The notes under the pieces: model-generated
What the model was told of the DNA's origin: nothing
The model's input: only the letters and a program-made list of their open reading frames with translations
Database searches by the model: none
Shown: one piece after another, positions 33,930 to 41,539 of the stretch
Layout of the letters: the number at the start of each line of letters is the position of its first letter
Position numbering within the stretch: the first letter of the stretch is position 1
Position numbers and translations under genes: made by a program
Origin: Sphingobacterium bovistauri
Lineage (GTDB): Bacteria > Bacteroidota > Bacteroidia > Sphingobacteriales > Sphingobacteriaceae
NCBI RefSeq assembly: GCF_020295405.1
Contig: NZ_JADEYP010000021.1
Location: 1 to 64,000 of the forward strand
Reading direction: 5' to 3'
DNA length: 64,000 nt

Positions 33930-34697
33930 ATGCGTAAGAAAATCGTTGCAGGAAACTGGAAAATGAACTTGAATTATGAAGAAGGTGTAAGTCTTTTTTC
34001 GGAGATTGTTAACATGGTAAAAGATGAGGTCGTAGGAACACAAGAAGTAATTGTTTGTTCACCTTTTATTCATTTACCTACTGTAGCTAAATTGTCAGAA
34101 AATGTTAAAAATGTAAATATTGGATCACAAAATATTCATCAAGCTGAGTCGGGAGCATTTACAGGAGAGATTTCAGCTTCTCAAGTGAAGTCTGTCGGTG
34201 TTGAGTATGTTATCTTGGGACACTCGGAGCGTAGAGCATATTTTGCGGAGTCAGATGCTTTGTTAGCAGAAAAAACTAATGCAGCATTAAAACACGATTT
34301 AAAGCCTATTTTTTGCATTGGAGAAACTAAAGAAGAACGCGAGTCGGGTAAGTTTTTTGATGTTATCAAAACGCAATTAACCAATGGTGTTTTTCACTTA
34401 AGTAAAGAAGAGTTTGCTAAAGTTGTATTAGCTTATGAGCCAGTATGGGCTATTGGTACAGGTTTGACTGCTAGTCCAGAGCAAGCGCAAGAGGTACATG
34501 CTTTCATTCGTGAGACTGTTGAAAATCAGTATGATGCAGAAATTGCAGAAAACACAACTATTCTGTATGGTGGTAGCTGTAATCCATCTAATGCATCTAC
34601 ATTATTCTCGCAGAAAGATATCGATGGTGGATTGATCGGTGGAGCTTCTTTGAAATCAAGAGATTTCTTAGATATTGTTAAAGTTTTTAATGCATAA
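33930..34697 (+). CDS. tpiA: Triosephosphate isomerase
   Basis: TIM interconverts dihydroxyacetone phosphate and glyceraldehyde 3-phosphate. The 255-residue sequence has all catalytic residues: N9 and K11 in GNWKMN, H98 in LGHSERR and E170 in YEPVWAIGTG, followed by the flexible loop 6. LYGGSCNPSNA near 208-218 and GLIGGASLKS near 235-244 form the phosphate site. It lies two bases before prmA, so the two are cotranscribed. Confidence 0.97.
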   Translation: MRKKIVAGNWKMNLNYEEGVSLFSEIVNMVKDEVVGTQEVIVCSPFIHLPTVAKLSENVKNVNIGSQNIHQAESGAFTGEISASQVKSVGVEYVILGHSERRAYFAESDALLAEKTNAALKHDLKPIFCIGETKEERESGKFFDVIKTQLTNGVFHLSKEEFAKVVLAYEPVWAIGTGLTASPEQAQEVHAFIRETVENQYDAEIAENTTILYGGSCNPSNASTLFSQKDIDGGLIGGASLKSRDFLDIVKVFNA

Positions 34698-34699
34698 TA

Positions 34700-35539
34700 A
34701 TGAAATATACTGCGGTTAACTTTGTGAGTACGGATATTCAAGATTGGCAGAAGGACTTGTTAATAGCTGAATTAGCCGACATCGGCTTTGATACCTTTGA
34801 AGACGCTGAAAATGGATTCTCGGGATATATCCCTAGTTCTAATTTGGATTTGCAAGCTTTAGAGACGCTGCTGTTAGGTAAAGTTGTTGATTATCATCTT
34901 GATTATACTGTTGCGGATATTAAAGAGGAGAATTGGAATGCCTTATGGGAAAGCAATTTCAATCCCATTATTGTCGATGGTATGTGCTATGTTCGTGCTA
35001 CTTTTCACGAAAGTAAACCAGAGTATAACTATGAGATTATTATAGATCCAAAGATGTCGTTTGGAACGGGACACCATCAAACGACGTCTATGATGCTGTC
35101 TTATATCTTGGAAAATGAATTCAAAGATAAGAAAGTGTTGGATATGGGTTGTGGTACAGGTATTTTAGCAATCTTTGCATCTAAGAAAGACGCTAACACT
35201 GTGTTAGCTGTTGATTATGACGATATTTGTGTAGAGAGTGTAAAAGAGAATTCAGAGCTTAATAATATTGAAAATATAGAAGCTATGTTAGGTTCAAAAG
35301 AGGTGATAGCTGACAAAAAATTCAATACAATTTTAGCTAATATTAATAGAAATATTTTATTAGATCAGTTGTCTACTTATGCAGCTTGTTTAGAGCAAAA
35401 GGGAGAGTTGTATATCAGTGGGTTTTATGAAATTGAGGATCTTCCAATTTTAAAAGCTGCTTGTGCTAATAACGACCTAACTTTCGTTAGCCACAAAACA
35501 TTGGATAAATGGTGTGCTGCTAAATTTGTTAAGGAATAG
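34700..35539 (+). CDS. prmA: Ribosomal protein L11 methyltransferase
   Basis: PrmA trimethylates ribosomal protein L11. The 279-residue protein has the N-terminal substrate-recognition domain (about 1-110) and a Rossmann methyltransferase core: DPKMSFGTGHHQTT near 117-130, the SAM motif VLDMGCGTGILAIFA near 146-160, acidic D168 region LAVDYDD, and NTILANINRNILL near 212-224 (the NPP-like motif reads NIN, as is usual for PrmA). It sits between tpiA and mpl in one operon. Confidence 0.93.
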   Translation: MKYTAVNFVSTDIQDWQKDLLIAELADIGFDTFEDAENGFSGYIPSSNLDLQALETLLLGKVVDYHLDYTVADIKEENWNALWESNFNPIIVDGMCYVRATFHESKPEYNYEIIIDPKMSFGTGHHQTTSMMLSYILENEFKDKKVLDMGCGTGILAIFASKKDANTVLAVDYDDICVESVKENSELNNIENIEAMLGSKEVIADKKFNTILANINRNILLDQLSTYAACLEQKGELYISGFYEIEDLPILKAACANNDLTFVSHKTLDKWCAAKFVKE

Positions 35540-35542
35540 CAT

Positions 35543-36910
35543 ATGCGTATTCACTTTATAGCAATAGGTGGAAGTGTTATGCATAATCTTGCAATTAGTT
35601 TAGCAAGATTGGGGCATCAAATTACGGGGTCTGATGATCAGATCGTTGAGCCTTCTAAGTCAAACCTTTTGGAAGCAGGGTTATACCCTAAAGAAATTGG
35701 TTGGAATACGGATAAAATTTCAGAAGATTTGGATGCTATAATTTTGGGTAAACATGCGGAAGCTGATAATCCAGAGTTACTAAAGGCTCAAGAATTAGGC
35801 GTCAAAATATATTCTTTTCCCGAGTTTATATACGAACAGTCTATAAATAAAATTAGGGTCGTCATAGCTGGTACATTTGGTAAGACAACGATAGTAAGCA
35901 TGATCATGCATGTGCTTAAAAGGTTAGGTAGGGATTTTGATTATGTAGTTGGTGCGCAATTAGAAGGCTTTAATTCATTGATTAAGTTAACTTCCCAAGC
36001 TCCGATTATCTTAATAGAAGGGGATGAGTACTATGCATCGTCTATTGATGATCATTCAAAATTTCATTATTATCATCCAAATATTGCCTTGATAAGTAAT
36101 GTACATTGGGATAGTTATAAAATGGAGGTTCCAGAAGATGTATATTTTCAGCAATTTGAAGATTTTATAGATACTATTGTTCCAAAAGGGACATTAGTCT
36201 ACAACAAGGAGGATGCTGATGTTTTAAAAATCGTCGGAGAGACCAAAGATTGTAAGATAAATAGGCATGGATACAAAATGCCTACTTATACTATTAATAA
36301 AGGAATTACCTATTTGGAGGTAGGAGAAGAGCAAATTCCTTTAAAGGTAATTGGTAAGCAAAACCTTTCAAATATTGCTGGTGCCTATACTGTATGTGAA
36401 TGGTTAGGTATCAAAAGGTCTGATTTTTATGAACATATACGAGATTTCAAAAGTTCCATTCGTTATTTAGAGTTCTTAAAGAGTAATGGTGAATCTGTTG
36501 TTTATCAGGATTTTGCGCATACTGCTTCTAAGCTTTTAACAAGTATTCATGCGGTAAAGGAGCAATTTGAGAATTATAAATTGTTAACTGTGATCGAATT
36601 AAATGCATACGATATATTGAATGAAGATAAACTGGAGTTGTATCGAGGGAGTATGGATGAGTCTGATGAGTCTGTGATTTTTTTTAATAAAAATAGTATT
36701 AAGGAAAAAAATATAATTCTAAGTAATATTATAGAAAGGTTGTTTTCGACATTTAGTCATAGAAAAATGACTGTAGTGACAGATTTGGATGAGTTGTATT
36801 CTTTCTTGGAAGATTTTGATTCACAAGGTTTTAATATGTTGTTTATGAGCTCTGATAGTAATGCTCGGGTAAATGTGTTAACTTTTGCAGATAAATTTTT
36901 GTCTTATTAA
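35543..36910 (+). CDS. mpl: UDP-N-acetylmuramate:tripeptide ligase Mpl-type Mur ligase
   Basis: Mpl recycles peptidoglycan by joining the murein tripeptide to UDP-MurNAc. The 455-residue Mur ligase has the N-terminal Rossmann domain (HFIAIGGSVMHNLA at 4-17), the ATP loop at 110-116 reading GTFGKTT, EGDEYYAS near 160-167, the central NVHWDSYK near 187-194 and the C-terminal QDFAHTASKL near 325-334. The ATP loop has phenylalanine where nearly all Mur ligases have histidine or asparagine-type residues (GTHGKTT or GTNGKTT). Length and remaining motifs are normal, so it is probably still active. Confidence 0.88.
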   Translation: MRIHFIAIGGSVMHNLAISLARLGHQITGSDDQIVEPSKSNLLEAGLYPKEIGWNTDKISEDLDAIILGKHAEADNPELLKAQELGVKIYSFPEFIYEQSINKIRVVIAGTFGKTTIVSMIMHVLKRLGRDFDYVVGAQLEGFNSLIKLTSQAPIILIEGDEYYASSIDDHSKFHYYHPNIALISNVHWDSYKMEVPEDVYFQQFEDFIDTIVPKGTLVYNKEDADVLKIVGETKDCKINRHGYKMPTYTINKGITYLEVGEEQIPLKVIGKQNLSNIAGAYTVCEWLGIKRSDFYEHIRDFKSSIRYLEFLKSNGESVVYQDFAHTASKLLTSIHAVKEQFENYKLLTVIELNAYDILNEDKLELYRGSMDESDESVIFFNKNSIKEKNIILSNIIERLFSTFSHRKMTVVTDLDELYSFLEDFDSQGFNMLFMSSDSNARVNVLTFADKFLSY

Positions 36911-36989
36911 ATCAAAAAAAAGCAATAAAATTTTTTTAATCTACTATTTTTTTTTTAAATTGCACGTTAATTAATAAAACATTTACCAA

Positions 36990-37319
36990 ATGAATACTTT
37001 AGGGAAAAAAATTAGATTACTAAGACACCAAAAGGGGTGGAGTCAAGAAGATGTAGCAAAGAGATTAGATATTTCTATTCCAGCATTTTCTAAAATTGAA
37101 ACAGGAATTACAGATGTTAATCTTTCGAGATTAAATCAAATTGCTAAGCTTTTCAATTTATCATTAGTTCAATTGTTATCTACATCAGATGCAAATGAAG
37201 AAAAAGAAAAATTTGAAGAGATTAATGAATTGAATCAAAAATTACAAGTTCGTGAATCAGAGGTTATCGACTTACAAAAGAAAGTAATCGATCTGTACGA
37301 GCAGCTACACAAGAAATAA
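36990..37319 (+). CDS. Small XRE-family helix-turn-helix protein with coiled-coil tail
   Basis: A 109-residue protein: residues about 5-60 are a Cro/C1-type helix-turn-helix (IRLLRHQKGWSQEDVAKRLD, then SIPAFSKIETG), and residues 68-109 form an uninterrupted charged helix with heptad-like leucines (LNQKLQVRESEVIDLQKKV), probably a dimerising coiled coil. It stands 79 bases after mpl with a strong terminator after it. The regulon is unknown; there is no phage or restriction gene nearby, so it may be a core regulator rather than a mobile-element protein. Confidence 0.83.
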   Translation: MNTLGKKIRLLRHQKGWSQEDVAKRLDISIPAFSKIETGITDVNLSRLNQIAKLFNLSLVQLLSTSDANEEKEKFEEINELNQKLQVRESEVIDLQKKVIDLYEQLHKK

Positions 37320-37323
37320 AATG

Positions 37324-37359
37324 ATAAGGGCAATTTGTAAAAATTGCCCTTATTTTTTG
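37324..37359 (+). terminator. Terminator after the HTH gene
   Basis: ATAAGGGCAATTT (37324-37336) pairs with AAATTGCCCTTAT (37341-37353) around GTAA, followed by T residues. Confidence 0.88.
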
Positions 37360-37384
37360 CTAGACTAGTAATCGTTTCTATATA

Positions 37385-37546
37385 CTAGAAATCTTCATCT
37401 TCGTCATCAAAGTCATCGTACCCTCCAATAGAATCGATTTCGACATTAAAGTCATCATCATCGAAATCATCTTCATCATCTTCAGGACCGTTAAAATTGA
37501 TTAAATTTTCATCAATTTCTAACTTTTCGATAGTTTCGTTCATCAT
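37385..37546 (-). CDS. Extremely acidic 53-residue protein
   Basis: A small gene with two successive ATG codons (37546 and 37543) and a TAG stop. The product opens MMNETIEKLEIDENLINFNG and continues with blocks of D and E interrupted by phenylalanine, tyrosine and glycine; 25 of 53 residues are acidic and only one is basic. The mix of GAT and GAC, GAA codons and the non-repetitive first 21 residues argue for a real protein rather than a simple repeat. No family is recognised. Downstream on this strand there is only the terminator of the HTH gene; upstream, scpB starts a separate run. Confidence 0.6.
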   Translation of the reverse strand: MMNETIEKLEIDENLINFNGPEDDEDDFDDDDFNVEIDSIGGYDDFDDEDEDF

Positions 37547-37679
37547 AGCACTTCTTACTTTCAATTGATTATTATAACGTAAAAATATACAACAAAACCT
37601 AAACTAAAAATTTTTTTTCAAAAATATCTATTTGATAATCAGCTTTTTATTTTTCAAAAAAAAGTAGATTAATGGAAAA

Positions 37680-38240
37680 TTATTCTATGATTTCTCCTAT
37701 ACTATTTTCCTCATTGATGATATCCTTCAGTTGAGGTAAGTCCTTTACAGAGTTTATTCCAAAATGATTCATAAACGTATCGCTTGTTGCGTATAATAAT
37801 GGTTTACCAATACTATCTGCTTTTCCAATTATTTTAATCAAATCTTTCTCTAATAATCGCTGGATGGAATAGTCACAGTTTACACCGCGGATCTGCTCTA
37901 CCTCAAGTTTAGTGATGGGTTGTCTGTAGGCGATAATAGCTAGGGTCTCTAATCCTGATTGACTAAGTTTCTTTTTGTCACGATGTGCTTGAAGTTGGTT
38001 GATAACATCGTGATAAGATTCTTTTGTCAAAAAAAGATATTTATTATTGAATGTTTTTAAAGAGAAGACTTGGTCTTCATTTTCATATTTTAATTTTATT
38101 TGATCAAGCAACTTAAGTACTTCATCCTTATTAATGGTGATCATTAAGCCTTCTTGAAGGATATGCTTAATGTCATTTGCAGATAAGCCATCTTCAGATG
38201 CGAAGAGTAAAGCTTCAATATTTAGAAGAATATCTTTCAC
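37680..38240 (-). CDS. scpB: Segregation and condensation protein ScpB
   Basis: ScpB is the small kleisin-interacting subunit of the SMC-ScpAB condensin. The 186-residue protein has two winged-helix domains; the first starts NIEALLFASEDGLSANDIKH at 7-26, and the second contains SGLETLAIIAYRQPITKLEVEQIRG, the most conserved stretch of the family, near 95-119. The start is GTG at 38240, directly after the stop codon of mqnC, so it is translated by coupling to mqnC. The last 15 residues are acidic. scpA is not in the window. Confidence 0.93.
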   Translation of the reverse strand: MKDILLNIEALLFASEDGLSANDIKHILQEGLMITINKDEVLKLLDQIKLKYENEDQVFSLKTFNNKYLFLTKESYHDVINQLQAHRDKKKLSQSGLETLAIIAYRQPITKLEVEQIRGVNCDYSIQRLLEKDLIKIIGKADSIGKPLLYATSDTFMNHFGINSVKDLPQLKDIINEENSIGEIIE

Positions 38241-39365
38241 TTAGTAATTTATTACTTGTTCAACCATAGACTCTGGTAATTCTCTAAATTCGTATTTCTG
38301 TGTACGAAGTTGGGGTTCAAATCCTGCCTCCATTATAGCGTCTTGAATAGATTTTGAAGTAAAACGATGTGGTGCGCCTGCTGCTGAAACTACATTTTCT
38401 TCAATCATGATGGAACCAAAATCATTTGCGCCACTATGTAAGCACAATTGTGCTACAGATTTACCTACGGTAAGCCATGATGCTTGAATATTTTTGATAT
38501 TTGGCAACATGATACGGCTTAATGCTATCATACGAATATATTCGTCCCCTGTTACATTATTTGATATACCACGTAGGCGTTTTAATAGTGTGCCATCATC
38601 TTGAAATGGCCAAGGAATAAAAGCAACAAATCCGTGATTTCCTTCTGGCTTTTCAGCTTGAACTTCTCTAATCCATACTAAATGTTCGAAACGCTCTTCG
38701 ATTGTCTCAATGTGTCCAAACATCATTGTAGCCGAAGTAGGAAGATTGATTTTATGCGCCGCACGCATTACGTCCAACCATTCTTGACCTCCACATTTAC
38801 CTTTTGATATTAATCGTCTTACACGATCATTCAAAATTTCAGCACCTGCACCAGGAAGAGAGTCTAATCCAGCTTCTTTGAGTTTTGTCAGTACCTCTAG
38901 ATGAGATAATCCTTCTAATTTGGAAACGTGAGCTATCTCAGGTGGGCCTAACGAATGCAGTTTCAAAGAAGGGTACAGTTCTTTCAATTGACGAAATAAA
39001 TTTGCATAAAACTCGAGGCCTAAATCTGGGTGATGACCACCTTGCAATAAGAGTTGATCTCCTCCATATTTGAAAGTTTCTTCTATCTTTTGTTTATAAG
39101 TTTCAATGTCTGTGATATAGCTGTCTTCGTGCCCAGGTCTTCGGAAGAAATTGCAAAATTTACAGTTGGCTATACATACATTTGTAGTGTTAACATTTCT
39201 GTCAATTTGCCAAGTAACTTTTCCGTGTGGAACTTGAATTCTTCGCAGTTCATTGGCTACGTATGCTAACTCCGTTGTAGAAGCATTTTGATATAAAAAT
39301 ATACCCTCTTCTTTGGTTAGAAACTCAAAGTTTAATGCTCTTTCTAATAAATTATCTACATTCAT
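38241..39365 (-). CDS. mqnC: Cyclic dehypoxanthine futalosine synthase MqnC (radical SAM)
   Basis: MqnC is a radical-SAM enzyme that cyclises dehypoxanthine futalosine in the alternative menaquinone pathway. The 374-residue protein has the CxxxCxxC cluster motif CIANCKFC near 67-74, GGDQLLLQGGHHPDLGLE near 105-122 and, near the C-terminus, SGANDFGSIMIEENVVSAAG typical of MqnC/MqnE; the absence of the MqnE substrate features and overall length favour MqnC. The frame extends to a TTG at 39374, but that codon lies inside the -7 element, so the ATG at 39365 is the start. scpB follows without a gap. Confidence 0.88.
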   Translation of the reverse strand: MNVDNLLERALNFEFLTKEEGIFLYQNASTTELAYVANELRRIQVPHGKVTWQIDRNVNTTNVCIANCKFCNFFRRPGHEDSYITDIETYKQKIEETFKYGGDQLLLQGGHHPDLGLEFYANLFRQLKELYPSLKLHSLGPPEIAHVSKLEGLSHLEVLTKLKEAGLDSLPGAGAEILNDRVRRLISKGKCGGQEWLDVMRAAHKINLPTSATMMFGHIETIEERFEHLVWIREVQAEKPEGNHGFVAFIPWPFQDDGTLLKRLRGISNNVTGDEYIRMIALSRIMLPNIKNIQASWLTVGKSVAQLCLHSGANDFGSIMIEENVVSAAGAPHRFTSKSIQDAIMEAGFEPQLRTQKYEFRELPESMVEQVINY

Positions 39366-39371
39366 TACTAG

Positions 39372-39379
39372 CAAAGATA
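39372..39379 (-). promoter_or_regulatory. Bacteroidota -7 element (TATCTTTG) for mqnC
   Basis: Exact TAnnTTTG on the minus strand with only six bases between it and the mqnC ATG. It excludes the upstream TTG as a start. Confidence 0.6.
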
Positions 39380-39433
39380 CTGATGATTTTTATGAAGTAA
39401 AAGCAATAATGTTCTTATAATATTAACTTGTTT

Positions 39434-39628
39434 TTATCTGGTGAAAGCGTAATATATTACGTAAAACCAACCTAAGATGCCATGTAAAATTGACCAAAGT
39501 ATAGATTGGTTTCGATCCCATGATGCTACAACGGTTATAGCTGCTCCAAGTCCAATCCTATTATTTTTAACAGTGTTAGTTACTTGGGTAACTGTTTCAG
39601 AATCTTTTGCAAAACATAAAGTTGTCAA
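39434..39628 (-). CDS. Small secreted/membrane protein, start uncertain
   Basis: A 64-residue frame ending in a conserved-looking hydrophobic tail (NRIGLGAAITVVASWDRNQS, then ILWSILHGILGWFYVIYYAF) like small Bacteroidota membrane proteins of unknown function. The annotated TTG at 39628 falls in the middle of a signal peptide: the same frame continues upstream with KKTVLSFLIALTTLCFA, a textbook export signal, but contains no ATG, GTG or TTG before it reaches the aminotransferase terminator. Either a rare start codon is used, or the original start codon has been lost and the gene is decaying. Confidence 0.55.
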   Translation of the reverse strand: MTTLCFAKDSETVTQVTNTVKNNRIGLGAAITVVASWDRNQSILWSILHGILGWFYVIYYAFTR

Positions 39629-39685
39629 CGCTATTAAAAAAGATAGTACTGTTTTTTTATCTTTTAATGAGTTAGTACTAACAAA

Positions 39686-39712
39686 AAAGAGGTTTTCATT
39701 GAAAACCTCTTT
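39686..39712 (-). terminator. Terminator of the aminotransferase gene
   Basis: AAAGAGGTTTTC (39686-39697) pairs with GAAAACCTCTTT (39701-39712); on the minus strand it is followed by a T-run. It lies 22 bases after the aminotransferase stop. Confidence 0.85.
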
Positions 39713-39733
39713 AAATATAGTTAATATATTAAT

Positions 39734-40933
39734 TTATATAGTTCTACCTGGGTAAACTTGTAATGCTTTATCTAAACAAATAATAGCTTTTTTCAAGTCT
39801 TCTTGGTTAAGTACATATGCTAATCTTACTTCGTTTTTTCCTGCTCCTGGCGTGCTGTAAAATCCTGTAGCAGGAGCCATCATGACTGTTTCATTTTCAT
39901 GGGTAAATGATTCTAATATCCATTGGCAAAACTTGTCAGCATTATCAATTGGTAATTTAGCTACGACATAGAAAGCTCCACCTGGATTTGGACAAAATAC
40001 ACCTTCGATAGCATTTAAGCCATTAACAAGTGTGTCGCGTCTTGCTGTGTATTCCTTTGAAACTGCTTCAAAATATGAATCCGGTGTATCAACAGCAGCT
40101 TCTCCTGCAATTTGTCCCTCTAGTGAAGGGGATAATCTTGCTTGAGCAAATTTTAGAGCTGTAAGATATAATTCTTTGTTTTTTGTGATTAAACATCCAA
40201 TACGCGCGCCACAAGCTGAATATCTTTTCGAAACTGTATCAAAAACTACAACATTATTTTCTAATCCTTCTAAGTGCATTGGGGAGATAAATTCTTTTCC
40301 GTCGTAACAGAACTCGCGGTATGCTTCATCTGAAAATAAGAACAAATCATATTTCAAACAAAGCTCTTTCAAAGCTTCCATTTCCTGACGAGAATACAAA
40401 TATCCAGTAGGGTTGTTTGGATTACAAATAGCAATAGCTCTAGTTTTAGGCGTAATTACTTTTTCGAATTCAGCTATTGATGGTAATGCAAAACCATTGT
40501 CTATGTATGACATGATTGGCTTAACTATGATGTCAGAAGAACAAGCAAAACCATTGTAATTTGCATAAAATGGTTCTGGGATAATAACTTCTTCTCCAGG
40601 ATTAAGACAAGCCTGCATAGCAATGGTAATGGCTTCTGAGCCACCATTAGTTACTAAAATATCAGTTGGTTGTATGTTATAGTTGATCTTATTATAATAT
40701 TCTGCCAATTTGTTTCGGTAAGATGCAGTACCTTCTGATGGAGTATATGCCCAAACTTTGAAGTCAATGTTTTTGAGTGCATTTAGCATGACTTCAGGAG
40801 TTTCGATGTCTGGTTGACCAATATTCAGGTGGTATATTTTTTTTCCATCCTTCTTTGCTTGGTCAGCATATGGTGTTAATTTTCTAATTGGCGATGCGGG
40901 CATATCAACGCCTTTTTGCGAAATCTTTGGCAT
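39734..40933 (-). CDS. Class I/II pyridoxal-phosphate aminotransferase (aspartate aminotransferase-like)
   Basis: A 399-residue fold-type I aminotransferase of the AspC/AlaT group. Cofactor residues are clear: NGGSEAI near 96-102 for the phosphate, NPNNPTG at 171-177, D202 and Y205 in SDEAYREF, the Schiff-base lysine K236 in VSKRYSACGARIG and the substrate arginine in NEVRLAY near residue 370. It transfers amino groups between 2-oxoglutarate and aspartate or a related amino acid; the exact substrate is not fixed by sequence. A complete -33/-7 promoter precedes it. Confidence 0.88.
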   Translation of the reverse strand: MPKISQKGVDMPASPIRKLTPYADQAKKDGKKIYHLNIGQPDIETPEVMLNALKNIDFKVWAYTPSEGTASYRNKLAEYYNKINYNIQPTDILVTNGGSEAITIAMQACLNPGEEVIIPEPFYANYNGFACSSDIIVKPIMSYIDNGFALPSIAEFEKVITPKTRAIAICNPNNPTGYLYSRQEMEALKELCLKYDLFLFSDEAYREFCYDGKEFISPMHLEGLENNVVVFDTVSKRYSACGARIGCLITKNKELYLTALKFAQARLSPSLEGQIAGEAAVDTPDSYFEAVSKEYTARRDTLVNGLNAIEGVFCPNPGGAFYVVAKLPIDNADKFCQWILESFTHENETVMMAPATGFYSTPGAGKNEVRLAYVLNQEDLKKAIICLDKALQVYPGRTI

Positions 40934-40957
40934 ATTATTGATTTATTATTTCGGCTA

Positions 40958-40989
40958 CAAATATAGTTGAAATAACAAGCCCTATCAAA
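40958..40989 (-). promoter_or_regulatory. Complete promoter of the aminotransferase gene
   Basis: On the minus strand TTTG (40989-40986), 20 bases, then TATATTTG (40965-40958), both exact. The -33 box lies inside the left arm of the upstream terminator. Confidence 0.78.
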
Positions 40990-41013
40990 TGATTTTTGAT
41001 AGGGCTTGTTATT
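40971..41013 (-). terminator. Terminator of the DUF1573 gene, overlapping the next promoter
   Basis: A perfect 19-base stem (40971-40989 with 40995-41013) around a five-base loop, starting 18 bases after the DUF1573 stop codon. Confidence 0.82.
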
Positions 41014-41031
41014 TAGTTGTAATGCGTATTA

Positions 41032-41403
41032 TTATTCTACATTACCTTTTATTGTAAGTGTTTTTACAGGTGTTTTTGTGTTAGACTTTACGATAAAAGA
41101 CTTCGTAAAAGGACCTTTTGCTGCTGCGTTATAAGTAACTTTGATTTTGCCTGAATCGCCTGGTTTTACAGGAGTTTTAGAAAAGTCTGCTACTGAACAA
41201 CCACACGAAGGCGCTACTTCTGAAATAATAATAGGAGCTTTTCCCGCATTTGTAAAAGTGAATTCATACGTTGCTGGTTTATTGAAAGCAATTGTGCCAA
41301 AATCATGCGATTCCGTTTCAAATTTAAATTCACCTACTTGCATCATAGAAGTCAGCGTGATGAATGCGATTACTGTAGTAGCTATACTTAATATTTTTTT
41401 CAT
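41032..41403 (-). CDS. Secreted DUF1573 domain protein
   Basis: A 123-residue secreted protein: a signal peptide (about 1-20) followed by one DUF1573 domain, an immunoglobulin-like beta-sandwich. Family marks are FETESHDFGTIAFNKPATYE at 29-48 and the paired cysteines in PSCGCSVADFSKTPVKPGD near 65-83. DUF1573 proteins are abundant envelope proteins in Bacteroidota with no assigned function. The gene is monocistronic. A strong terminator follows and overlaps the promoter of the next gene. Confidence 0.88.
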   Translation of the reverse strand: MKKILSIATTVIAFITLTSMMQVGEFKFETESHDFGTIAFNKPATYEFTFTNAGKAPIIISEVAPSCGCSVADFSKTPVKPGDSGKIKVTYNAAAKGPFTKSFIVKSNTKTPVKTLTIKGNVE

Positions 41404-41539
41404 ATTTTCTCTCTAATCTTAACTGTCCGTTTTTGTTTAATAATCAAGTTTAATCAATTATTTTGCCAAATTTAAAATTTTGACGATTTAAAAATTGATA
41501 ACCACAATAATTTTACATTAGACAGTTTCGAGTTTTTAT

